DNA from: Aquatica leii
Lineage: Eukaryota > Arthropoda > Insecta > Coleoptera > Lampyridae
Direction of reading: 5' to 3'
Assembly: GCA_035610365.1 (NCBI GenBank)
Contig: CM069435.1
Coordinates: 7,714,001 to 7,778,000, forward strand
DNA length: 64,000 nucleotides
Positions within the stretch are counted from its first letter, which is position 1. Each line of letters starts with the position of its first letter. The notes beneath the pieces were generated by a model that was not told where the DNA came from, searched no databases, and was given only the letters and a program-made list of their open reading frames with translations. Positions 36,014 to 48,343 of this stretch are shown piece after piece. The position numbers and the translations under genes are program-made.

Positions 36014-36959
36014 TTATTTACAAAGTTCACATATGTAATTTTTAGGTGTGTCGACTCCGCTACATTCTTTGTGTACCCATTGACCACACATTATGAAGCG
36101 GTACCAAACTTCATTGCCTCTACCAAACTCTTCACAAATGTTACACAGATCCATTGTAGAAGACCCAGGAAGATCATCCATTTCGTCATCATCGCAAATT
36201 TGATTTTCATCTACATCATCTACTTCACTACTATCACTCTCAAAAACTTTTCTCTTAACCCTCATTTTTGGTGTCTGGATGGGGTTTTTCGTTTTCATTG
36301 TCTTATTTGTCTTTTTTGTTTTGGATGTCTGATTCTTTTTCATTTCCTTCTCATTTTTCTTCTCTAGTTTATCTTCAAGAATTTTCTTCATTGGGGTAGA
36401 TTTCAGAATGATAGAATGTTGTTTGGACGACTGCTTCCTGTTTTTCTTATTTGTAGCAATAGGAACAGGAGATATGCTCGAAATACTTACATGAGCCTTC
36501 AGATTTGATGGCACACTAATTGGGTCATTTTTTTTATGTTGACGGTTGAGGGCTTGAGTTTGAATCTTTTAGTGGAAGCCGAGGTACACACGATAGGTTC
36601 AATAAGCGTTGATGATGGAATGTTTGGCTTCCTTTCGTCAACTAAGTTGTTCAGTAAGATCTCATTCTCCTTATCATCGCCACCACAAGATTTTGTGATG
36701 CAGCAAAATCATCCTCGCTAAATTTTGAATCATTAAAGGGAAAAATTCCAGTTGCTTGAAACCCTGACACACTTTTTTCTATATTTGCTACTTGTTACCT
36801 CGCTCTTCTGACGCAAAGACTCCAAACTGCTTTATACCTTTGGGTCCCAAACGTTTAGCAGCCTTTTTTGGGACAATGGAAATCCCAGTTTTATCCACAT
36901 TATACATTCAATCTGGAGGAAAATTGTGTTTGTCGAGGACGGTTCTTAAATTTTCAAAA

Positions 36960-36963
36960 TATT
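36960..36963. repeat. Target-site duplication TATT, left of solo LTR B
   Basis: Identical to 38,354-38,357 directly after the GTAACA terminus. Confidence 0.85.
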
Positions 36964-38353
36964 TGTTACGTGCATAAATAAAAATAATGCATCACCCTGT
37001 ATATTGGTTTAATTAAAAATTACTTTTATATTTCTCGACGCCATCTATCGGGTTCGTTGGTCACTTCGTATTGAGTAGGCGATATCCGGCGAGATTACCG
37101 GCATTTTGACTTTAACATCGTGCATGTGTTAACCTATGTCTGCGTGAATTGAAAATCGTTTTCTAAAATCATCCACGTGTTGGGACACGATGGAAAATAG
37201 AAGTCTTCTGAATTAATTGATTTCATCCACGCAGAGTAAGTGGTTTTGTTCTTTCTTTAATTAAAGGTAATTTTTATGTCTTTTGTTAGCGCCATGTGCT
37301 ACCTCCTAAATAGGGGTATTCTGGTTGTACTTTAAATTCTACCAGGGAAAGTTGTGACTTCGTTGTGATCGTAAAGTATTCGAATCGTCACCGGCCATTC
37401 CTACCACAATCTGGCCCATGATTTCTAGTCGATACCGAAGTACGAGGGATGAACCTCGACACATATTCTGATGGGGCGATTCTAACTATTTATAAGGCCT
37501 ACAGTGATAACTTATTAAACCACAGACAAGGGGTACAACAGCATTCGACAACCGGGTTATATGATATATACTTTCTTTTACCTTAAGTAACGATTTTTGT
37601 AGATTTCACTTTCGTGAGGAATTAGTTTGACACGACTTGCTATTTCAGAGTGCTTACAGGATAGCTTGCCGAGGAAAGTACTTTCTTCGTACGAGTGGAA
37701 GTTCCTGTGTTTGTGGTAAATGTTTTATGTATCTTATTTCGTCGTCAACAAGGTCACTCACGAAACTTTCGCTAATAGTAATTCCGTAATGATTAACGTA
37801 ATTGGATTACCATTTAATTAGTAAATTTGCTTATGTTACGTATGCTGTGTACTACCCATAATTATTATGATATTGTAATATTAATGCCGTACTTATTATC
37901 ATTATTTTGCGTATCTCGCATGCTGTATACAAATGATATTTACTATAACCTATTCTTTGCTATTCACGTTCACTGTAATTTACTTATGTACTGTGTGTTG
38001 CCGATACTACTGATTTGCTGTAATGAGAATTCTTATAGTCTGGGATAATCATCAACGATTCTAGATTAAAGTTGTTATTGTGGTTACTTGTTCTTTTATG
38101 ACAACATACCTGTCTCTTTGGATCGTCGTTATCTAATAACAAACGTTGGCTACTCGAACAGCCGAGTAGAAGGATTACGAACCTAACATCTTGTTACAAG
38201 TGTGAACCGTCTGTCTTGAGCGGGACAGAAGTTACTTTGGGATAAGCTCTGGCGCCCTGAAACACCTTTTATATATTTCTTGTGAACCTACCCCTCTCAC
38301 CGACTATTGTGAGTTGGCCGTGCAGGTTCGTAAAATACCAAAAGCTTGTAACA
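36964..38353. mobile_element. Solo LTR copy B, inverted relative to copy A
   Basis: The 1390 bp element starts TGTTACGTGC and ends GCTTGTAACA, flanked by the 4-bp direct repeat TATT (36,960-36,963 and 38,354-38,357). Excision with one TATT restores the pogo-3 frame through NQYFEN. Its reverse complement matches copy A (3276-4748) end to end, including GTTTGTTATTAGATAACGAC, TATATCATATAACCCGGTTG versus its A counterpart, and GGAGGTAGCACATGGCGCTA. By eye roughly four of five bases agree, with indels. The copies are therefore old, independent insertions of one LTR family. Confidence 0.88.
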
Positions 38354-38357
38354 TATT
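38354..38357. repeat. Target-site duplication TATT, right of solo LTR B
   Basis: Partner of 36,960-36,963. Confidence 0.85.
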
Positions 38358-38825
38358 GATTGACAGTTTTGTTAAATGCTGTTATGCGATTGAAACTGGT
38401 TGATTCGGGTTTTCTTAAGCTTATTTTATTGTTTCTTCTCATAAAGTTCTTATACCAATCATGGCCAGCCATTTGATTATCGCGGCTGAAGTTATGTTTA
38501 ATATTATTGGTTTCTGCATACTTATATACAAGTCGGCACAACTCATCTTTGGTCACTCCAAAAAATAATTTAGCCATATTGAGTACGTATTGCATAATCT
38601 CGTGTGCTTGCTGTGGAGTAAATGTGGGTGCTCTGCCCAAAGAACTTGAAGTTTGTGATCTTAAATTGTTTCTAATTTTTAAGTGACGTCTTAGGGTGCT
38701 CTGGAATTTCATAGTGCCTTGCTACTTCACGTATTTTTCTATTTTCTGTTATTATACTGTTTACGGCCTCAGCAATCCGACCTTTATTACTTCCTCTATT
38801 CGTTTTTCTTGTATATTTTCCCATT

Positions 38826-40149
38826 TACAATAATACCAACTTGTAGATTAAATTTGTTTTATTATAAAGGCCAAGATAACGCGCGCCATCTTTCCATATT
38901 TAGCATTAGTAGAAAAAAGTTTGATTTAAAAATATTTACGAATATAATTATATAAACAAAATCTATCATAAACACGTACAAATGAATTAACTTTGTGTAT
39001 GTATTAATTATAAATAGATTTAAAAACAATTTCAATGCATTACCTTATTTGCAAGTGGTCACAACAATTACATCAACTTTTATATATTTACTCTATGGCT
39101 GCTCGTCTCATACTACGCCTTCAAATCGTTTATCTGACAATTGCTAGTAACGGCTGAGTGTAAGAGCGGCAAATTTGTATTTGAAGCATCTACTGTTACA
39201 GTTACCTAAAATTAGAGGTGCGTCATGTTGGCATGTTCGACGGATCTCCCCTAACAACAATCTACTAACTATAATAATATTATATAACGCAATGTTTGTA
39301 AAAAAATTGTTTTATATTATGAATTTGAGCATACAGTTGTTCTTCGTTCGTAGGCTGACTTCTTGTTATGATAATTTTCCGTTGGTTAAACAGCTTGTCA
39401 ATGGGGTTTAAAAAAAGACTGTACGAGGGCAGAAATACTGGTACATATCGATGACCTCTGATCAGTTATTGAATTTCATCCGTTCTATGAAATCCATGAC
39501 GAATATGCACCTTCGGCTAAGTGATCAATCAAAGATATCAAGAATTTTACAAAGTGTTCTACATTCTTAGCCCTTAATGATGAATAAATATAAAGAAGTA
39601 ATACAAATTGCAGCAGCAATCGAATAAGTACGGCTTCTTAACAGTGGCTTTTTTTTTGTTGGCTGTGGTATTTTTCTGTGATCTTCCGTAAGATCTTCTC
39701 AAGTTCACTTGAATCCCAAATTCATGAACAAAATTTTTTTTCTTTAACTTACTTTGGTTAGTACCTGGTGTGTTATGCTTTGCTGGCAGAAAATAAACGC
39801 ATTTTACAAAATAGTCGCTCTGTCAATCATCGATAAGCTCACCTTGGAGTTTGCTCTAACAATTTGCTCTTTATTGGTTTTAGTGTTAAGGTCATCATCA
39901 ATTAAATTGCAGATTTCTTCTTGCTCTTCTTGAGTAAATTTATTGAGCTGATGCTCAACACTTTCTCTACTCACCTTGTTGGTTGCTTAAGTTTTGTAAA
40001 TTTTTCTTACACTGTATGGCAAAACATTAAATTATCGTCTTATGTGGGCTAGTGAATTACCATCGTTTATACCTGTGATTATTAAAGCACGTACTTCTAC
40101 CGAGATTTGGTTTTTTTCTTCTTTCACCATTCATTCTTAATGTATATAT
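38826..40149. other. Spacer, possible undetermined coding relic
   Basis: No confident gene. On the minus strand around 39,860-39,990 a short frame reads VEHQLNKFTQEEQEEICNLI, which looks coding-like and helical, but I cannot assign it. Repeats of A/T dominate elsewhere. Confidence 0.4.
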
Positions 40150-42075
40150 AGATGACTGTACATTCTATTATCGAATTCGAGCAGCTTAAAGGAGCTGTTC
40201 GGACTACTTCTTGTCTAGCAGTTCGTCACTCTGCTGTGCATTCTCACTTCGTTTCTTATAGACTGATTTGCTGTTTAAGTGATTTTTTGCCATTTTTTTC
40301 GATGCTGTATCTTCTCTTTTACTCGAGTTATTCTCATCTTTTTTATATCGTTTATGACCTGCTCTTCTCATGGAATTTTCGGCCTTTCTCGGTGTCCGTT
40401 GTTGGGTTTTCTTTATTACCGCCTCATTCGGTTTTCTTTGTATGTGTCCGTATCATTTCATCTTCTTAGCTTTAATTTCTTTTGTTATGGTATCACTTTG
40501 CAATATTTAATCTATTTCTTTATTCTTTTGTATTCTCCATTTATTTTCCAAGGTCCCATAATTTTTCGTATTATTTTTCTTTCGAAAATTTTCATCTTCT
40601 TTTCGCCTTGATTACTTAGACAGATAGTCTCTCTTGCGTGCGTTACCGCGGGCCTTATCGCTGATTTTTATATAATTAACTTCGTAATTATGGAATGCAT
40701 TAATGTCCAGATTTTATCCTTTGCGCAATTTTTATACCTCTATCATTTTTATTATTTATTATTACTCCTAAGTGTTTAAAATGTTGTACTACCTCATACT
40801 TATGTTTTCTTGTTTTAATTTCTTCTTCTTCTTCTATTTGGTGTCTTGGTCTTGTAATTTTTATATATTTTTTCTTTATTTCTAGTCCTCTTCTTTTTGC
40901 TGTTTTATCTATGTATTGCTATTCTTTTTGGGGATATCTTGGTTCTGGTTTTCGATTATTTGATTGAGTGTATGAATAGCGTCTATTGTTGATTTTCTAA
41001 TTCCATTTTGGTATTCACCAGTCATCTTCTCTTTGAACCGTTTTTTGTATAATTGTTGTTAGTATTTTATACGTTGTTTTCAGTAGCGTTATTTTTCTGT
41101 AATTTTCACAAATCATTAAGTTTTTTTTTTGGTATTGGTACAATAATTCCTATTTATCATTCTTCTGGTAGAGTTTCCTTTTCTCATACTTCGCTTATTA
41201 TTTCATATAGTCATTCTCTCAATTCTTTTCTTCATATTTCAACATTTCATTACATATGTTATTTATACCTGTCGCTTTATAATTTTTTAGCTTTTTTATT
41301 ATTTCGTACGTTTCTTCTTTTTGTGGTTTCTTCAAATTTTCCTCTTCTACTTCCTCTTGTATCTCCTCTTTATCTTCATCATTTTCTGTTTTTTCTAAAA
41401 AAATTTGCTCCCATGTTTGTTTGTCTATATTTACGGTTATGCTCTTTCTTCTTTTCTGCTTTTTTTCTGCCATTAGCTTGACTCCTTCTGTTCTTATTTT
41501 TTTTTTGTATATCTTGTAATGTTCTTGCATGTTGGTTTTAATCGACATTATTCTTGCTTTTGTCTTTCTTTCTATTAGTTTTTATTATTCTCTATTCCAT
41601 TTTAACTCTTCCTGTTCCTATTACACGTTCTGCTGCTTTAACGATAATTGTTTTAATTACGCCCCATTCCTTTATTGCTTTCCTCTAACAGTAATTTGTT
41701 TATCTTGGTCTAATACCTCTTCTTTCCTTCTTCTTTTTTTAAAATTTTTTTCTTACTTCTTTTTTGTCTGCTGCTGATTTTTTTCTTTAACCATTCTTGA
41801 TTTCACTTCTGCTATTACTAGGTTTCTACACTTGTTCCTTTGTATGATCTATTTGATTTCCTTTGTTTTCGCCAGGTATATTCCATGTGTTTTTATGTAC
41901 ATTGTTACGTTCAAATTTGGTGCTTACAATATACATGCATGTTTGTGTTACATAAATTTATTCTATTGTCTGATGTTATTTCATGGAAAGTTTCCTTTCC
42001 TGCCACATCTTTTATAAAATCTTCTCTACCTAATTTTGCGTTGATTCTACAGAATAACTCTATTAATTCTTAATA
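40150..42075 (-). pseudogene. RTE-like non-LTR retrotransposon relic
   Basis: On the minus strand, the end of the endonuclease (RINAKLGREDFIKDVAGK at about 42,000-42,055) is followed by a KNTWNIPGENKGNQIDHT-like segment. A basic linker covers 41,560-41,800. Then come TYEIIKKLKNYKATGINNIC and NEMLKY (41,230-41,300), SEVWEKETLPEEW and GIIVPIPKK (41,120-41,200), and TIDAIHTLNQIIENQN (~40,950-41,000), all in RT order. The palm with YADD is unrecognisable. The C-terminus reads KIFERKIIRNIMGPW (40,560-40,600) and KAKKMKWYGHIQRK near 40,460, typical of RTE-group elements lacking RNase H. Decay is heavy, and the plus-strand ORFs here are T-rich shadows. The 5' half of the endonuclease is missing. Confidence 0.75.
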
Positions 42076-45000
42076 ACAATGTGAAATAGATCTGACTCTG
42101 TTTAATAGAGATGTAAAATAGGTTTTGAGAATGACAAAAAAAAACTAAACTAAGTTGAGATCTTATTTTGTAATAGAATTTACTGTAATAACTTTTATTG
42201 TTGTGTGTGTGCTTCTCTAAATTATATTTGGTAATGATATCGATTAATTGATTTTTTCATATTTTTTTAAAAACTGATTTAGTACGTGTACCATGTTATT
42301 TGTTCTCGATTTCTGTTCTACAGTTTTGTCTTTACATCAGTAATAAAAAAACATTTAATGTATTAGACGTAAACGTAATTATAATAAAATAATATTAAGG
42401 ATAAATTTTTCTTGTCAGTTTAAATATGTGAAAATATATACGATTTTTTTCAAACGAAATATCTTCGGTGTTACAATGTAATTAAAACAAATTTCCTTTT
42501 AAAATCAATTTCTGTCGCTACTTTTACTTTTAACTTTAATGATATCAAGATGTAGAAAATATATTGAAAGATAACTTGATATTTTTCCTTCTTCGAAAAT
42601 TCATTTTAAGTATCGATTTTCCAATAATGCCAAGTTATTTAAAGATTCGTAATATCTTTTATGTACGTGCTGTGGATTTTGGGCAAAAATATAGTGTGAA
42701 ATTGGATCAAAGTTTTGATTCAAAACGATTAACTCAATTTAATGTTGTTGTACCGAAAGCAAAAATAACTTTTTATGATTGGTACTAGAAATAGCTTAAC
42801 GAATACAAAACTAATTACTTTTAATGATAAAAGTCGACTCTAATAACATTACCGCTATTTTTTGTGCATTGTTTCACAGAAAAATGATCAATTTATTACA
42901 GGTAATGACAAAAAAAATCTTTGTTCCGTAAAAAATTAATGGTTCTAACTTTAATTTCGTGGAAAATAATTGAATTTGAAATTGCGTAAACGAAAATTGG
43001 CTTAATTATTTTTAACCAATTATTTCTCTTAGGCTTTAAATCTGATATTGTCTGAAATACACATTTTATCAAATTTTATTTCCTATAGAATCTTTATTAA
43101 ATTTAAACTTTTATGTATTTTTATGATTATGATTAAAGGATTCTTTTTAATTTTTTGAATTACAAATTCGTCTGGTTTTTTTTAAATACTTTGCGACGTT
43201 CTCTTGAGGTTTTATTTCTAATTTCTAAAGTTTGACATCTGCAAAAACAACAAAACTTTCACTTTTCTAAATTATTTACGTTGATTTTACTCTAAATTTT
43301 AATTTTTGTGTGAAAGTTTTTTGAATTTGAAATTCTGTGCTGTTCCAGGCGTCTTAGCGATCAATAGAAACGCGTCAGATAACCTTCTTGATCACCTTAA
43401 TCTCGTTTCCATTAGACTTGTATTTATATGCGTCTGCATAAGAGAGCTAAATGCACTTACAATGAGAAGAAGCTAAAAGGGTTATAAATTTAATCTACTG
43501 CAATTGGAAAGCTACTAAGTGCTACTTATTGTATTGCCGATATCCTTCAATTTTGTTGATTTTTTTTATTTACAAATTTTAACTTAGGTTCCATTAGGTA
43601 CCAAAATATGTGTGGTCATTGTATTTTAAGTTTCACTAAAATCATAAGATTTATTAGTGAATTAAATTCTTCCAAATAGCAAATTTTGCAATTTTCACAA
43701 ACTTGTGTTAATTTAGATGATCTTCCTCATTTCCTATGTAATAAAACCCAGTCTCATGGCAGGTACTGTGTAATTATGTTATAATTGCGTTTGAGATAGC
43801 GACCACTTGCGTTTGTCACTAGTTTTTCTTTTTTTCCATCTAATGGCTCCGCAACTACACATTATGTGTTATTATCTACAACGTTCATGCACTTCCGCGC
43901 CTATTGAATACGTATGTTTAAGCACGGTATAATTTAATTTTTTTCTTTTGAGTTGATGCAAGAAGCGCAAGTAATTAGATCTCATTTTTATTGTTATAAT
44001 TAAGTTTTCCAAGAAAAAATGCATAAATACATGTTTTATTAGAATAAAGTACTTTTGTAGGCTATATTTAACTAGTAATTTAAGACGCATCTGCAAATGT
44101 TCTTATCTTATTCGTAATTGCGGAAAATGTCCGAGTCGAGTACCTATGTAATAAATGCGTAGAACAACAATTACTACCTTTAGAAATAGCTTCTCTTAGA
44201 AACGTTTATTACAATTTTCTTTTGCAAGACGTTTTCTAATGCGAGCTTTCAGTTTCAGGTTGATTTTACTTCGTTTAAAACATCACCATCATTGTAATAT
44301 TTAAGTTTGTTTGAAGAGGTACTTTATGCAAAAGATTTAATTTTTTTTTATAATCGTAAGTATAAACGAATTTCGTTTTTTGATAAGTAGCTTCGTGGAC
44401 AGTTGTAATTAAAATTTCTATTCTCTAAAAGATTTCCATTTTCCATATTTTGGACACATTCTCATTGTTGTGGTTGTTTCAGTAATTTATGCCTGTTTTT
44501 TTTCAATTACTGAATTCAATCTTATTTTATTCAGACCAAACTATTAAATAGAAAATAAATGATAACAGTTTAATCTAATCATATCTCAAGGTATAACTAG
44601 TAGATGGCGCAAGTAATGTTTTTAAAAAAAAAACTAGAAAAATACGCACCAGATGGAAATGTTTGTATATTTCCATTAAATAAATCTCTTAGTAAGTAAA
44701 GTATAAGTAAACATCTTGGATCTATGTGTGTTGTCATCGATCGATGGTACTAATCACAGCTATGGTACTATATTTTATCTTGGTTTTTTTTTGAGGTTAT
44801 AGGAAACATTGTGTTTGCTATATCCGCTCGATCTTGTGTAATTATTTGTTTCATTTTGCCGTGTTTTGTATAAACAATGTCTATTTAAATTTATCTTATC
44901 ACACAGGCGGGGTTAAGTTTGTCCACTGTCTAGACTAATTTCCTGGAAAATTTAATATTCATTTCTAATTGTAAGAAGTGTGTAATTTTTCGGTTGGGAA

Positions 45001-48000
45001 ATGAACTTAAATAAATACGTAAAAATCCTAAATAGATAAGAGCGAAATTGTGAAAAGTTTTAATGACAGTGAAAAGCGAAGATAACCTTTATTTTTATGT
45101 GAAAAAGTCAATTCGCATTTGTAAACTTTTTGGTTTCTAAAAAAATCATAATTGATGTACGAAAATTTGCACCTGATTGAAAACCATTAATCTTTTCATC
45201 TTTAGTTTATTCCGATGAGATTTTCTTCAGATACGTTGGGAAAAATGATCACAATAAGTAAGTTTCAATATTTTTATTTTATCTTAGTGTATTTTGACTA
45301 TTTTTAACCAAACACTTGGACAAATAATTTTCTCGTACGGTTTTTTTGGAATTGTATTTAGAAAGTACACAATACGTACAGGTGAAGTTTTGTAAAATTA
45401 CCAATATACAATATTTAGTCTGAAATGTAGTCGGTAATCGCTTAATACATAATCTAATGTTTAAAATACGTTTAATGTAGTTGTTTTGTAATTACTTCTG
45501 TTTGTCTTATCGTGGCATATATTTATTGTTGTAAGTATGTTCTACTTCGCATTTTATAAACTTGTTGGAGTATGTAAGCGTGACTGCAATTATTTTCTAA
45601 TCCACTATTGGCGTTTATTAATATAACGTAATACACAAGGTTATCTAAAATAGTTTAATTTTTGGCAACGGTTCCTTATTAATTAATTATGTGTAGCGTA
45701 AAAAGCAAACTCCAAATTTAATTTTGTAAGTTTAATAAATGTCAAACCAACTGGTAAAGCAATGTCCTAATAGAAAAATCAATTATTAGAACGTGAGATG
45801 TCTAAATGTAGCACATTTCATGTTTGTTTCTAATCCCTCAATTTGTGGAGGGATTTTCTTTTCACTTTACTAGGGACTTACTTGTATGACAGTGTACTTA
45901 AGTGGTGTCAGACGTCAATGTCGAAATCATCTCGAGTCGACAGGCGGTAATCAAAAACGTAAGCGTGTGTAGTCTACAAGAATGTTATGCATTACAACAA
46001 TAAACAAGCTAATTTTGTCACTAGATTACAGTCAGACGTTGTCTAGACACCACACCACACCACGTTTTCTAACTACGTTTGATGAAATACTACTATTCTA
46101 TTGCCAGGATTAGAATGAATTGAGTTTACGTTTAAATGACGCACACTTGTGAAATTTTACGCCTTCTGCCAAAAGTAACCAACGTAGAAGTATAATCCAA
46201 GAACAACACCAACTGAACCGTATAATGTCTTACTGCGCTTTAAGCTCACACATAAAATTCTGATACACCGAAATAAAATTTTCTATGAATTTTAAGACGT
46301 TTTTAAATGCAGTCTGAGTCGTTTCTATTTAAACATCATTTACTCTCTTGTAAAGCCGATGAGAAGGATTTTCTTGTATCATGCATCCGTAAAGCACTAT
46401 AGTGTCTAAGTGATTCTATTATTAGCGTTTTGTATTATTTTTCAGTTTTAAAAATTTTAATGAGAATAAATTCCTTTTACGTTAGAGTATTTGTTGTTGC
46501 AATGCATCAAGAATAACCTCTCTCGCCAAAAATAAAATAATGAAAAATTAGTAGGTGTTAGACAAGTGTCCCTTAAAAATCTTTCAAGTTATTTATAAAT
46601 TTTAACAAATTGTTTACAGAACATTTACAACATCACTCATATACCCTTAATCTATCAAACGGAATTTGTAGACTCTAAAAATAATTGAAGAAAAAGAAAA
46701 AATCAGTTAAGATGGTAGATTAATCAAAATTTTAATTTAATGGAATTTTAAGATTCATTAACGCGTTTGCCAATTTTTTTCTTTTTCGATGCATAGAATA
46801 AAATCAAAAATTGTGTTAATTAGTTAATGAAAAGTGTCGAAATTTTAATTAAACACCGATGTTAATCTACGCTGGGCTATTATAATATTACGAAAATATT
46901 TGTGTTATTAAAATGCCTGGCATTATTAAAGTTTAACGAATTTTGATATTTTCGTCATAGTAATCTTGTTTTCATTATCAGGTAATGAAAAAATCGTAAT
47001 TAGGTTTTCATCAGACACTTCGTAGAATTTTTTTATTTGTGTTTTATACTTATTAAGAATTATAGAAATTCTATACATTTGTCTTATAATTTTCTAATTA
47101 ATTTTATCACCAAATAACAAATATTAGCTTATAAGTACGGACTTATTTGGTAGATTTCGTAGTAAGCTTTTATGCAAAAATATTTCGACATATCATGCAC
47201 CGATGTTTATCAACCATCGATTTTTTAGTTATGATTTTCAAAAATTTTCCGATCGATACAATCACTAATCAATCAAAAACGTATTCAAGAAGCTAGCAAT
47301 CACTTTTCCAGTTTTTATTGTGCCAAATAAACGATTTATTGGAAAATCATTGAATCGAATGAATCGATTGTTTTTGATTAGTCAACACTTTGCCAATGAT
47401 TTTGAGAAAACTTCGTTTGCATCTTCGTTTTGTTCGCATCACGTGTAAATATTACGAATAATAATAATAAAAGCGGGGCTTGAGAAATGCTTCCTCAAGC
47501 TCTATTTTTATCATTGAACACATAAAATTATAATTTCTTAACTTTTATTATAATAATCAATTCAGGATAATAATTATTTCAAATTCGCAAAATATGTTAT
47601 CGCCATTATTTATACGTATATGAACGATTCTTCTTTAAATGTAAGTTTATATCACATACGTGAGTCACACCATTTCGGTGAATTATTACCATCGATGACT
47701 TTCATGAAAATCGATTCCTTCATAAATCAAGAGTCAAATTATCACGATTATTTACTTATTGGATTACATTTTTTATTTAACCGAAATAATTGTAGATTCT
47801 TCATAAATTATATTTGAAGTAAACCTTGGAGAAAACCTAACTGTAACATCTATTGCGGTAGAATAAATATAATTGTGTTTTTCTGAAATTTTTTTAATAA
47901 AAAAATGTTGCAAATAACGTAATACAGGACAATCTGACTTGTCGTATATGGTAATGGTCGTCCTAGTAGCAACATTTTTTGACAAGTCTTTAAAAAAAAT

Positions 48001-48032
48001 CGACACATTTCCATGATGAAGTAATTCTATCT
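42076..48032. other. AT-rich spacer with no recognised gene
   Basis: About 6 kb without identifiable coding relics. Hairpin-capable sequences are at 45,834-45,857 (AATCCCTC / GAGGGATT), 47,265-47,390 (nested inverted arms) and 47,474-47,505 (GGGCTTGAG / CTCAAGCTC). Short ORFs (42,564; 43,872; 47,620; 47,773) match nothing I know. Confidence 0.5.
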
Positions 48033-48343
48033 TTCCCGGTCCCGGGTGGGGTGAGTTCTCACCCCAGGTTTAACCTTTTTGCTTGTATTTTTGTAGTAGC
48101 CGTTTTATCCTGTTCGTATCTTGCTACATTGTTCTTTGTACTTTTAAGCACTTTAATTAAATTAGAAAATAGACGAATCCAGTTCACGTTTTTTTTTAGA
48201 TTTATTTAAAAAATAGTAGTGATCCGCTGACGGGGTGAGAATTTACCCCACGGGGTATGTGTACATATCGGATACTGTTTCATCAAGTTTTCAGATATTT
48301 CTTATGAAAAAAAAATTAAGAAAAAAGCATTAGGGGCCGGGAA
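48033..48343. mobile_element. GC-ended MITE-like element with terminal and internal inverted repeats
   Basis: A 311 bp element begins TTCCCGGTCCC and ends GGGGCCGGGAA (11-bp inverted ends, one mismatch), strikingly GC-rich against the surrounding AT. Just inside each end lies a palindrome: GGGGTGAGTTCTCACCCC at 48,048-48,065 and GGGGTGAGAATTTACCCC at 48,232-48,249. It contains no coding capacity. The ends recall piggyBac-type C-rich termini, but no TTAA duplication is visible, so superfamily is unassigned. Confidence 0.6.

Larger units (their letters stand above)
36014..38825 (-). pseudogene. Pogo-type transposase 3, with Cys-rich C-terminus, split by solo LTR B
   Basis: ATG at 38,825 (MGKYTRKTNRGSNKGRIAEA). 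An N-terminal psq-like helix-turn-helix (REVARHYEIP) follows, then a one-base frameshift and STLRRHLK-type sequence. The second DNA-binding segment has GRAPTFTPQQAHEIMQYVL, MAKLFFGVTKDELCRLVYKY, MAGHDWYKNFMRR and LRKPESTSFNRITAFNK. At VNQY the 1.39 kb LTR intervenes, and the frame resumes with YFENLRTVLDKHNF, MYNVDKTGISIVPKKAAKRL and KQFGVFASEERG (36,780-36,960). A stop precedes MYNVD, and DETG is DKTG. The DDE core after ERG is deleted, joining GFKATGIFPFND. The C-terminus (36,014-36,514) is Lys-rich, then acidic, then a PHD-like CNICEEFGRG...CGQWVHKEC...CELCK. It resembles insect pogo genes with a zinc-binding tail. Confidence 0.88.

Noticed and set aside
41053-41481. 142-codon plus-strand hydrophobic ORF
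   Set aside because: It is T-rich sequence opposite the A-rich RTE-like coding strand; Phe/Leu/Ser composition is what that predicts.
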